Assembly: GCF_002688585.1 (NCBI RefSeq)
Contig: NZ_CP024034.1
Coordinates: 797,501-861,500, forward strand
Length of the DNA stretch: 64,000 nt
Origin: Candidatus Fonsibacter ubiquis
GTDB lineage: Bacteria > Pseudomonadota > Alphaproteobacteria > Pelagibacterales > Pelagibacteraceae
Direction: 5' to 3'
The notes beneath the pieces were generated by a model. The model saw nothing but the letters and a program-made list of their open reading frames with translations. It was not told where the DNA came from and made no database searches. Made by a program: the position numbers and the translations under genes. Positions 56,237-64,000 of the stretch are shown here, piece after piece (within the stretch, counting starts at the first letter, position 1; the number at the start of each line of letters is the position of its first letter).

Positions 56237-57970
56237 ATGAATAAACTAGATTTAGTAAAAAGAATTTTTAAAACGCAAGTCAAAAGATATATTCCAGAAT
56301 TAAGTCTAACTTTTTTATTTATTATTCTAACTTCACTTACTACAGCAGCAACTGCATGGCTACTTGATCCTGCCATTAAAGAAATTTTCGAAAATAAAAA
56401 TACGAAAATGCTTTATATTATTCCAATAGCAATCATACTTACTTTTATTATTAAAGCTTTTGCAGTTTATGGAACAAGAATTGTAACTATAAAAGTTGGA
56501 ATAAAAATAATTAAAAATATTCAAACTTTAATGGCTAAAAAATTTTTATTATCAGATATTTCGCATATTACAAAAAAACATTCTGGTAAATATTTATCAC
56601 ATTTTACTAATGACACTGGAATCCTTTTTGGTGTTTTAACAGGAGTAGTTGTTACTTTATTTAAAGAAAGTTTTACACTTATCGCCTTGCTTGGGCTAAT
56701 GTTTTATCATGACTGGCAGTTAAGTCTGCTTGCAATAATAATGATTCCTATAGCAGCTATTTCCTCAAAAAATCTTGGGAAAAAAATGGGAAAAAAAGTT
56801 AATATAAGTTTAGAGGCTTCGGATAAATTTTTGAAATTCTTAAGTGAAATAATTAAAGGCTCCTGGTTAATAAAAATATATCAAAAAGAGGAAGAAGAAC
56901 TAAAAAGAATTAGTATGATTATTGATGAACGTTTTAAAGCTATAAGAAAAGTTGAACAAACTAGACTTGGGGCTGGACCCATTATGGAAGTAATCTCTGC
57001 AATAGCAATTGCTGTGGTTGTTTTTTTTGCAGGATACAGAAGTATGCAAGGGGCGATAACACTTGGTGAATTTGTATCCTTTCTTGCAGCTTTGATGCTG
57101 GCATATCAGCCAGTGAGAGCACTTGCTGGTATAAATATTGGAATACAAGAAGGAATTTCTGCTGCAAAAAGAATTTATGAATTAATAGATCAAAAAAATG
57201 AAATTTATCACGATGAAAATGCTCCATCTTTAAAATTAATTAACGCAAGCATAGAGTTTAAAAATATTAGTTTTACTTACCCAGACGGAACTCAAGCTTT
57301 AAAAAATCTTTCTGCAAAAATAGAAGGCGGAACTAAAGTTGGTCTTGTTGGCGTTAGTGGCTCTGGAAAAACTACATTTTTAAACTTAATACCCAGGTTT
57401 TTTCACTTAAAAAACGGTTCAATATTTATTGATAACCAGAACATTAATGACATTAACTTAAATTCTCTTAGAAAAGAAATATCTCTAGTTAGTCAAGATG
57501 TAATACTTTTTGATGACACTATTAAGGCAAATATTTTATATGGAAATGCACTAGCCTCAAATGAAGAAATCATAAAAGCATGTAAGTTTGCGGCTGCACA
57601 AGATTTTGTTGAAAAACTTCCAAATAAATATGAAACTATAATTGGAGAAAATGGTATTAAATTATCTGGTGGCCAAAAACAAAGATTATCTATTGCAAGA
57701 GCTATATTAAAAAATTCTTCTATAATATTATTAGATGAGGCTACGTCATCTTTAGATTCTGAGTCTGAATCAGTTATTCAAAAAGCCATAGAAAACTTAA
57801 CTAAAAATAAAACAACTATTATTATTGCGCATAGATTATCTACGGTAATGAATTGTGATAAAATTTTAGTTTTTGAAAACGGGAAAATTATTGAGGAGGG
57901 TAAACATGAGTTTTTAGTAAATAATTCATTAACTTACAAAAAATTATATGAAAAACAAATTATAAATTAA
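56237..57970 (+). CDS. msbA: Lipid A export ABC transporter ATPase/permease MsbA
   Basis: A 577-residue half-transporter: an N-terminal membrane domain of six helices and a C-terminal ATPase. Walker A is GVSGSGKTT, the Q-loop SLVSQDV, the signature LSGGQKQR, Walker B IILLDEATSSLD and the H-loop AHRLST. The lipid A context (waaA, lpxK, lpxL follow) supports MsbA, the lipid A-core flippase. It begins directly at the pmbA stop and meets waaA at a TAATG junction. Confidence 0.92.
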   Translation: MNKLDLVKRIFKTQVKRYIPELSLTFLFIILTSLTTAATAWLLDPAIKEIFENKNTKMLYIIPIAIILTFIIKAFAVYGTRIVTIKVGIKIIKNIQTLMAKKFLLSDISHITKKHSGKYLSHFTNDTGILFGVLTGVVVTLFKESFTLIALLGLMFYHDWQLSLLAIIMIPIAAISSKNLGKKMGKKVNISLEASDKFLKFLSEIIKGSWLIKIYQKEEEELKRISMIIDERFKAIRKVEQTRLGAGPIMEVISAIAIAVVVFFAGYRSMQGAITLGEFVSFLAALMLAYQPVRALAGINIGIQEGISAAKRIYELIDQKNEIYHDENAPSLKLINASIEFKNISFTYPDGTQALKNLSAKIEGGTKVGLVGVSGSGKTTFLNLIPRFFHLKNGSIFIDNQNINDINLNSLRKEISLVSQDVILFDDTIKANILYGNALASNEEIIKACKFAAAQDFVEKLPNKYETIIGENGIKLSGGQKQRLSIARAILKNSSIILLDEATSSLDSESESVIQKAIENLTKNKTTIIIAHRLSTVMNCDKILVFENGKIIEEGKHEFLVNNSLTYKKLYEKQIIN

Positions 57971-59205
57971 TGAGAGTTATTTATTATTTTGTAACATTAT
58001 TGTTACACTATTTAATACGACCCTATCTCTACATTAGAATTCTTAAAAAAAAAGAATGCTCAATTCGATTTAAAGAAAAATTAGGAATAACAAATGCACA
58101 AAGATTTGAAGGATATCTAATATGGTTTCATTGTGCGAGTATAGGGGAATTAAAAAGTATATTTCCGATTATTGATTACTACATAAAAAAAAATAAAATT
58201 TTGGTTACCACTTCTACTCTAAGTTCTAGTGAAATTTTCTATAAAAAATATAACGATAATGAAAATATTATTCATCAATTTTCACCAATTGATAGCCCAC
58301 AAATAGTACAAAAATTTTTTAAAAAATGGCAACCGAATATTATTTTTTTTACAGACTCAGAATTGTGGCCAAATCAAATTTTTTACGCAAAAAACAATAA
58401 TATACCAATAATTTTACTTAATGGGAGGATTTCTAAAAAATCATTTGCTAAGTGGAAATTATTTAAGAAAACTATGCATGAAATATTGAAATGTTTTAAA
58501 TTAATTTTATGCCATAGCAATTTAAGTAAGGATCATTTTAATTATTTTGAAGCTAATCATGCAGAAGTTATTGGAAATCTTAAATTCATAGTCTCTAAAA
58601 ATCCTAATTTAAAAAATATAGACAATTATAATCTACAAAATAGAATAAAATTTATTGCTTTGAGCACCCATAATACCGAGGAGGAGTTGTGTGTAAAAAC
58701 TCATCTTTCTTTAAAAAAAAAATATCCAAATTTATTAACTATAATTATTCCAAGACATATTAATAGAATTATAGAAATAGAAAAAATGGTAAAAAGCTAT
58801 AATTTAAATTTCTTAACAGAAAATTCTTTATCTAATATTAAAAATGAAACAGATATTTTAATTGTTAGTTCATATGGAAACACAGAAAATTTTTTAAAAC
58901 TATCAAAATTTATTTTTATTGGTGGTTCTTTAATTAATCACGGTGGGCAAAATCCAATAGAAGTTGCTTATAATAATTCTTTTATCTTTCATGGTCCCTA
59001 TATACATAATTTTACTGAGATGTATAATTTTTTACGTAATGAAAATATTGCTTTTGAAGTGAAATCTGAAAAAGAACTAATTGAGCAATTAGAAAAAAAA
59101 ATTAAGACACCTCAAAATATTAATATCAATGAAAGAATAGTTAAAATTGGTAACGAAATTCTATTATCTACAATTAAAAAATTAGACCAATATATTGGTA
59201 ATTAA
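57970..59205 (+). CDS. waaA: 3-deoxy-D-manno-octulosonic acid transferase
   Basis: WaaA (KdtA) transfers Kdo to lipid IVA. The 411-residue GT-B enzyme has an N-terminal membrane anchor, WFHCASIGELKS (catalytic Glu region), LLNGRISKKSF, and GGSLINHGGQNPIEVA at the nucleotide-sugar site. It starts at the TAATG with msbA and ends 4 bases before lpxK. Confidence 0.93.
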   Translation: MRVIYYFVTLLLHYLIRPYLYIRILKKKECSIRFKEKLGITNAQRFEGYLIWFHCASIGELKSIFPIIDYYIKKNKILVTTSTLSSSEIFYKKYNDNENIIHQFSPIDSPQIVQKFFKKWQPNIIFFTDSELWPNQIFYAKNNNIPIILLNGRISKKSFAKWKLFKKTMHEILKCFKLILCHSNLSKDHFNYFEANHAEVIGNLKFIVSKNPNLKNIDNYNLQNRIKFIALSTHNTEEELCVKTHLSLKKKYPNLLTIIIPRHINRIIEIEKMVKSYNLNFLTENSLSNIKNETDILIVSSYGNTENFLKLSKFIFIGGSLINHGGQNPIEVAYNNSFIFHGPYIHNFTEMYNFLRNENIAFEVKSEKELIEQLEKKIKTPQNININERIVKIGNEILLSTIKKLDQYIGN

Positions 59206-59209
59206 TAAA

Positions 59210-60196
59210 ATGTATTTTATAAAACCAAAATTTTGGGATAAAAAAAGTAATACTTTTTTATCAACGTTATTATACCCATTATCAATTATCTATTATCTTG
59301 CTAATATTTTAAAAAAAAAAATATCCTTAGTAGAAAAATTTGAGATACCTATAATTTGTATTGGAAATATTTATATTGGAGGAACAGGGAAAACTTCTAC
59401 CGCTATAGAGATATTTAAAATATTAAATGGATTTAAAAAAGTCTGTTTTTTAACAAAAGGATATGGAAGAAAAAGTAATGAAGATATTTATTTAAGTGAG
59501 ATAAATACCCCTAATCAAAATACAGAAGATACAGGTGATGAACCATTATTATTAAACAAATTTGGGCATGTGTATATTTCAAATAACAGAGTGGCGGCGA
59601 TAAAAAAAATTATTAAATTAGGATATGACGCAATTATCTTTGACGATGGATTTCAAGATCATAAAATATTTAAAAACTTAAATCTTTTATGCTTTGACTC
59701 AACAAATTGGATTGGAAATGGTAACCTGATACCCTCAGGACCATTAAGAGAACCACTAACATCAATTAAATTAGCTAATTTTATAGTTATCAAAGGTGAA
59801 AAAAATCAATTCATTGAAAAAGAAATAAAAATTATATGTCCAAATATTGAAATTATTTACACTGAAAATAAAGTTGAAAACATTGAAACTTTAAGAAATA
59901 AAAATTTTATAGCATTCACAGGAATTGGCAATCCTTATAGTTTTTTTAATACATTATTAAATAATGAAATAAAAATTTTAAAACAAATTATCTACCCAGA
60001 TCATTTTCAATTTACTGAAAAAAATTACAAAAATTTGTTTGAAGAGGCAGAAAAAAGAAATTGTAATTTAATAACAACAGAAAAAGATCATGTAAGAATT
60101 AACGATAAATTTAAAAATAAAATTTACTATACTAAATTAAGTACTAAGTTAATTGGCAAAGAAATTTTAGAAAAAGAACTTAAAAAATTATTTTAA
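59210..60196 (+). CDS. lpxK: Tetraacyldisaccharide 4'-kinase
   Basis: LpxK phosphorylates the lipid A precursor at the 4' position. The ~328-residue protein has a hydrophobic N-terminal helix, the P-loop NIYIGGTGKT, and FDDGFQDHKIFKNLN near the active site. I take the ATG at 59210; an upstream in-frame TTG at 59195 lies inside waaA and is less likely. It meets lpxL at a TAATG. Confidence 0.92.
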   Translation: MYFIKPKFWDKKSNTFLSTLLYPLSIIYYLANILKKKISLVEKFEIPIICIGNIYIGGTGKTSTAIEIFKILNGFKKVCFLTKGYGRKSNEDIYLSEINTPNQNTEDTGDEPLLLNKFGHVYISNNRVAAIKKIIKLGYDAIIFDDGFQDHKIFKNLNLLCFDSTNWIGNGNLIPSGPLREPLTSIKLANFIVIKGEKNQFIEKEIKIICPNIEIIYTENKVENIETLRNKNFIAFTGIGNPYSFFNTLLNNEIKILKQIIYPDHFQFTEKNYKNLFEEAEKRNCNLITTEKDHVRINDKFKNKIYYTKLSTKLIGKEILEKELKKLF

Positions 60197-61071
60197 TGAA
60201 AATTATTAGATATTTTTTAGAATTTACTTTAGTAATATCTTTTTTTTTAATATTCAAAATTATAGGTCTTAAACTATCCTCCAAATTAGGGGAAATAATT
60301 GGAAAATATTTTGGTCCTCTATTTAGAAAAAAAATAATAGTAAAAAAAAATATTTTAATAGCATTCCCAAATATTGATGAAAAATCAATTAATCAAATCA
60401 TTGATGGTATGTGGAAAAATATAGGAAGAATATTTGGAGAATATATCCATATAAATAAATTTAGTCTTTTAGATAATGAAATGAATAAAATTGTATTTAT
60501 AAATAAAAATAATTTACAAATCTTAATGAACAATAATAAACCTATAATCTTCTTTTCTGGCCATTTTGCAAATTTTGAATTAATGGCAAAATGTTTAAGA
60601 GAATTGCAGTTTAATATTGGTGCAATTTATAGACCACTTAATAATATTTTTTTAAATCCAATTATGGAGTTTATTAGAAAAAAATATATATGCCCAATTC
60701 AAATAGAAAAAGGTCCTTCTGGTACTAAAAAACTAATAAAGCATATTTCTACTAAAAATCCTCTAGCATTAATGATTGACCAAAGATTATCATCCAGTAT
60801 TCGTGTACCTTTTTTTAGTCAACCAGCAACTACCACGACAACCCCTGCTCAATTATCAATCAAATATGATGCATTACTTGTTCCTGTATTTTTAAAAAGA
60901 TTAAAAAATACTAATTATGAATTTTTTATTGAAGAACCTTTAGTGGTCAAAAAAACAAATGATTATGAAAAAGATATTTTTAATATCACTGAAATCATGA
61001 ATAAAAAAATTGAAGAATTTATAAAAGTTGATCCTACTAGCTGGTTATGGTCCCATGACAGGTGGAAATAA
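60196..61071 (+). CDS. lpxL: Lipid A biosynthesis acyltransferase (LpxL/HtrB family)
   Basis: A 291-residue late acyltransferase of lipid A with an N-terminal membrane helix, the catalytic HX4E-type motif (SGHFANFELMAK), AIYRPLNN and MIDQRLSSSIRVPFF. It follows lpxK at a TAATG and ends 5 bases before the convergent M23 peptidase. The acyl chain used is unknown. Confidence 0.9.
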   Translation: MKIIRYFLEFTLVISFFLIFKIIGLKLSSKLGEIIGKYFGPLFRKKIIVKKNILIAFPNIDEKSINQIIDGMWKNIGRIFGEYIHINKFSLLDNEMNKIVFINKNNLQILMNNNKPIIFFSGHFANFELMAKCLRELQFNIGAIYRPLNNIFLNPIMEFIRKKYICPIQIEKGPSGTKKLIKHISTKNPLALMIDQRLSSSIRVPFFSQPATTTTTPAQLSIKYDALLVPVFLKRLKNTNYEFFIEEPLVVKKTNDYEKDIFNITEIMNKKIEEFIKVDPTSWLWSHDRWK

Positions 61072-61076
61072 AAAAA

Positions 61077-61868
61077 TTATTTTAGAATTAACTCAGGATC
61101 AATCTTAGTGCCTAACCAATTCATTCCAAAATGCAAATGAGGTCCGGTAGCTCTGCCCGTTGATCCAACTTTTCCAATTATTTGCCCTTTTTTTATAAAA
61201 TCTCCTTTTTTTACCAAAATTTCATCTAAATGAGCATAAATTGTGGAAACTCCATGCCCATGATCTAAAATTATACTATCACCTGTGAAATAAAAACCTC
61301 TCTCGGCAAGAGATACATAACCATCTGCTGGAGACTTAATCTCCGTTCCTTTAGGTACTGCGTAATCTATACCTAAATGTGGTGAACGAGGCTTGCCATT
61401 TAATATCCTTTGGCTTCCATAAATTCCTGAAATTACACCATCAACAGGCTTATTAAATCCTGAAAAAAAAAATTCAAAATCAGAATTAATTAATTGAGCA
61501 TTTTTAATTAGATCATTTTCTTTTTTTATTATTTCTAAAGAGTCCTGATCGGGTGTAACCATTTTTTCATTTAGCCCATCAATTTTTTGAATTTTATATT
61601 GTCTCTTTTTAATTTTATATGTTTTTGAAATTTTTTGATTATTTTTATCAACTGACTCTATAACAATATCTCCTGTTTGGTTGTAATTTATTCCAAAAAC
61701 GAAAATTCCATTTTTTGATAATTTTATTTGTTGTTTATTAATATATATAGTTTTATCAGGATGCTCCTTTCCAATAATAAGTGCTCCTTGAATAATTTCT
61801 CCATTAATTTCAAATGAATATGCTAGACTTGAATTGAATAATAAAAAAAAAATAATTAAGAAGCGCAT
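61077..61868 (-). CDS. Periplasmic M23-family (LytM) peptidase
   Basis: A 263-residue exported protein with a signal (LIIFFLLFNSSLAYS). The C-terminal LytM domain has the zinc ligands HLGIDYAVP (H-x3-D) and HLHFG (HxH), plus YAHLDEI, so it looks catalytically complete. Family members cut peptidoglycan cross-links. The order xseA-DUF2093-M23 occurs in other alphaproteobacteria. It follows the DUF2093 gene directly on the same strand. Confidence 0.92.
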   Translation of the reverse strand: MRFLIIFFLLFNSSLAYSFEINGEIIQGALIIGKEHPDKTIYINKQQIKLSKNGIFVFGINYNQTGDIVIESVDKNNQKISKTYKIKKRQYKIQKIDGLNEKMVTPDQDSLEIIKKENDLIKNAQLINSDFEFFFSGFNKPVDGVISGIYGSQRILNGKPRSPHLGIDYAVPKGTEIKSPADGYVSLAERGFYFTGDSIILDHGHGVSTIYAHLDEILVKKGDFIKKGQIIGKVGSTGRATGPHLHFGMNWLGTKIDPELILK

Positions 61869-62075
61869 TTATTTTTTATTTAATTGTTTAAATCTTTCAT
61901 TTGCTTCAAAGTAAGAAAAGTAAGCCTCTTGCAGCTCAACATTCCAGTATTTTAATTCTGATAAACTTATTTTTTTTCCTGAAACTTTACAAATTACGTA
62001 GTCTCCAGAACTAATAATTTCGAAATTTCCAGGTTTAAATTTTAATTTTGCTTCTTTCATAAAAAATTTTTTCAA
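61869..62075 (-). CDS. DUF2093 family small protein
   Basis: A 68-residue protein between xseA and the M23 peptidase. Its pattern (LKFKPGNFEIISSGDYVICKVSGKKISLSELKYWNVELQEAYFS) fits DUF2093, a small family of alphaproteobacteria found in this place. It overlaps xseA by 4 bases. Function unknown. Confidence 0.82.
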   Translation of the reverse strand: MKKFFMKEAKLKFKPGNFEIISSGDYVICKVSGKKISLSELKYWNVELQEAYFSYFEANERFKQLNKK

Positions 62076-63259
62076 CCAATTTTAGCTTTAATTTTTCCAT
62101 CTGATAATTCAATAATAACATCATTATTTTTGAGAGTATGATTTTTTTTATAAATAATATTATTATTTAAATCTCTAATAATTGAAAAACCTCTTTTTAG
62201 AATTTTTTTTGTATCTAAACTTTCTAATCTAGAAAAAATACTATTTAAATTTAATTGAAAATATTTAAATTTATCTTTTAGTAAATTGGTAAGTGATTTA
62301 TCATAAATTTTAATTTTATCTTTCTTCTCTTTAATAAAATTTTTTAAATTATTAATATTTAATGATTTTATTAATTGGTAAACATTTTTATCTTTTTCTC
62401 TTAAAAATAAATTAAAATTAGAAATTAACTGTTTATTAAATGCAAAAATTTTCTCAATTAAAACAGTTTTTTCTGGAACAGCTTTCTCTGCAGCCGCAGT
62501 TGGAGTTGAGGCTCTATAATCTGCTACTAAATCTAGTAATGTAAAATCAGTCTCATGTCCGATCGCGGAAATAATTGGTATTTTACTTACAAATGCAGAT
62601 TTAACTACATTTTCGTCATTAAACGATAATAAATCTTCAGCTCCACCGCCTCCTCTAGCTATTATAATCGTATCTACATTAATTCTTTTATTAAAAAATT
62701 CTATTCCTTTAATTATTTCTCCTGCTGATTTATTTCCCTGAACAGAAATTGGATAAATTAATAAATGAGTTGGATATCTATCTTGCACTCTGTTGATAAT
62801 ATCCATTATTACCGCGCCTGTTGGTGAAGTAATTATTCCAATTTTATTAGGAATAAATGAAATAGATTTTTTATTTTCTTCATTAAAATAGCCTTCAGCT
62901 TGTAATTTTTTCTTTCTTTGTTCAACTAATTTTAACAAAGCTCCTTCGCCTTGAAGCTCGATCTGATCTACTTTGATCTGATAACTTGAAATACTACTTT
63001 TTGCATATGTTGTAATCTTTCCTTCAGCAACAACCTCCATACCTTCTTCTGGAAAAACTTGCAAAAGTGGCACTGCGCTTGACCAGCATATAGCATTTAA
63101 AATAAAATTTTCGTCCTTTAGTGAAAAATACAAATGACCTTTATTTTCTTTTATTTTGGAAACTTCGCCTCTAATTCTCACTCTTTCAAAATTTTCTTCT
63201 AAAATATTTTTTGTCAAAGATGTGATTTCTGAAACAGAAAATTCTGGTATGTTTTTCAT
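62072..63259 (-). CDS. xseA: Exodeoxyribonuclease VII large subunit
   Basis: XseA is the catalytic subunit of the single-strand exonuclease. It has an N-terminal OB-fold (RIRGEVSKIKENKGHLYFSLKD), the catalytic core with GIITSPTGAVIMDI, IARGGGGAEDLLSF, AIGHETDFTLLDLVADYRASTPTAAAE, and a C-terminal coiled coil. I set the start at the ATG at 63259 (395 residues); an in-frame TTG at 63265 is less likely. The small subunit xseB is not in this window. It is divergent from purD across 27 bases. Confidence 0.95.
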   Translation of the reverse strand: MKNIPEFSVSEITSLTKNILEENFERVRIRGEVSKIKENKGHLYFSLKDENFILNAICWSSAVPLLQVFPEEGMEVVAEGKITTYAKSSISSYQIKVDQIELQGEGALLKLVEQRKKKLQAEGYFNEENKKSISFIPNKIGIITSPTGAVIMDIINRVQDRYPTHLLIYPISVQGNKSAGEIIKGIEFFNKRINVDTIIIARGGGGAEDLLSFNDENVVKSAFVSKIPIISAIGHETDFTLLDLVADYRASTPTAAAEKAVPEKTVLIEKIFAFNKQLISNFNLFLREKDKNVYQLIKSLNINNLKNFIKEKKDKIKIYDKSLTNLLKDKFKYFQLNLNSIFSRLESLDTKKILKRGFSIIRDLNNNIIYKKNHTLKNNDVIIELSDGKIKAKIG

Positions 63260-63286
63260 TATCAATTTATATACCTATATTATTAT

Positions 63287-64000
63287 ATGAACATAGCTGT
63301 TATAGGAAGCGGTGGCAGAGAACATTCTATTTGCTTTAAACTAAAACAATCAAAGCATATAAATAAAATTTTTTGTATTCCTGGAAATGCCGGCACAAAC
63401 AAAGTTGCAGAGAATATTAATATAGATATTCTTGATTTTAAAAATATTTCTAATTTCTTAAAAAATAATAATATAAAAGTAGTATTTGTTGGGCCTGAAA
63501 TACCTTTGGTTAATGGAATTAAAGACTACCTAGAAAAAAAAAGTTTTTTTGTATTTGGTCCATCTAAAGCAGCTTCAAGATTAGAAAAATCCAAATCTTT
63601 TACAAAAAAACTCTGCAAAAAATATAAAATACCTACGGCACAGTATAAATCTTTTAGTAGTATGAAAGGAGTAAGGGATTATATAAAAAATATGAATACC
63701 CCAATTGTGATTAAAGCCGATGGTTTAGCTTCTGGTAAAGGTGTTTATATTTGTAATAACAAAAATATAGCATTTAAAAAATGCAAAGAAATTAATGAAG
63801 GAAAATTTAAAAGCTCTAGAAAATTTGTAATTGAAGAGTTTTTATCTGGGGAAGAGGCAAGTTACTTTATACTGTCCGATGGAAAAAATTATAAATTTTT
63901 TGGAACTGCACAAGATCATAAAAGAATAGGCGAAGGTGATACTGGCCCTAATACGGGAGGAATGGGCGCCTACTCTCCTTCTAATATTATTACAAATAAA
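63287..64000 (+). CDS. purD: Phosphoribosylamine-glycine ligase, N-terminal part (partial)
   Basis: The first 238 codons of PurD, the GAR synthetase of purine synthesis, are present; the gene runs off the end of the window. It starts with IGSGGREH, then has the FVGPEIPLVNG substrate region, the ATP-grasp KADGLASGKGV and, at the end, AQDHKRIGEGDTGPNTGGMGAYSP. The ATG lies 27 bases from that of the divergent xseA. Confidence 0.96.
   Translation, partial: MNIAVIGSGGREHSICFKLKQSKHINKIFCIPGNAGTNKVAENINIDILDFKNISNFLKNNNIKVVFVGPEIPLVNGIKDYLEKKSFFVFGPSKAASRLEKSKSFTKKLCKKYKIPTAQYKSFSSMKGVRDYIKNMNTPIVIKADGLASGKGVYICNNKNIAFKKCKEINEGKFKSSRKFVIEEFLSGEEASYFILSDGKNYKFFGTAQDHKRIGEGDTGPNTGGMGAYSPSNIITNK

Noticed and set aside
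59195-59209. TTG start of lpxK
   Set aside because: It lies inside waaA; the ATG five codons later starts cleanly after the waaA stop.

Overview
The window is a gene-dense, strongly AT-rich chromosomal segment from a streamlined alphaproteobacterium, most likely a marine SAR11-clade (Pelagibacterales) cell. The support is gene content and order: a PetP/PetR-like regulator pair, a cta cytochrome oxidase cluster beside tldD, an F0 ATP synthase operon with separate b' and b subunits and no F1 genes, a mutY / dciA / DsbA-like / smc block, a CcrM-type GANTC methyltransferase, DUF2093 and UbiK small proteins, short intergenic gaps and the absence of mobile DNA. The clade call is inferred from composition and gene content, not from a database match.

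Layout. 1-10.2 kb: end of carA, carB, an orphan 2OG-Fe(II)-type oxygenase with an ELM1-family protein, trxB, an aspartate-type aminotransferase, uvrB and a pteridine-reductase-like SDR. 10.2-19.3 kb: folB, uvrC, pgsA, ilvE, a MarR/OmpR/histidine kinase trio, ubiK, lgt, a MidA-like methyltransferase and pgeF. 19.3-29 kb: prs-rplY-pth-ychF, the cytochrome bc1 operon (petABC, minus strand), trmL, hemF, greA, a CCA-adding enzyme, a GNAT protein and tRNA-Gln(TTG). 29-37 kb: ispE, a TPR protein, an unusual family-4-like uracil-DNA glycosylase, rnhB, ccrM, an FAD monooxygenase, mutY and dciA. 37-42.5 kb: a DsbA-like protein, an unusually short smc, atpI-atpB-atpE-atpF'-atpF and a tandem CDGSH protein. 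42.5-52 kb: ispH-thrB-rnhA facing thrC-surf1-ctaE-ctaG-(small coxF-like gene)-ctaB-ctaD-ctaC. 52-64 kb: tldD, rsmE, ubiA, pmbA, a lipid A/LPS operon (msbA-waaA-lpxK-lpxL), an M23 peptidase with DUF2093 and xseA, then the start of purD.

Function. The window is mainly housekeeping: aerobic respiration (bc1, aa3 oxidase with its assembly factors, F0), DNA repair (uvrB, uvrC, mutY, xseA, UDG), outer membrane biogenesis, isoprenoid, quinone, heme and folate synthesis, and amino acid or nucleotide synthesis. I see no insertion sequence, prophage, CRISPR array, rRNA or defence island, and no gene-free stretch over 300 bases.

The most unusual features are an 880-residue SMC with no recognisable hinge, a 33-residue CoxF-like gene inside the cta operon, a uracil-DNA glycosylase homologue lacking the usual catalytic and Fe-S residues, a palindrome inside the apparent ispH promoter, and very compact gene junctions (overlapping divergent start codons, many TAATG stop/start fusions, convergent genes that overlap at their stops).
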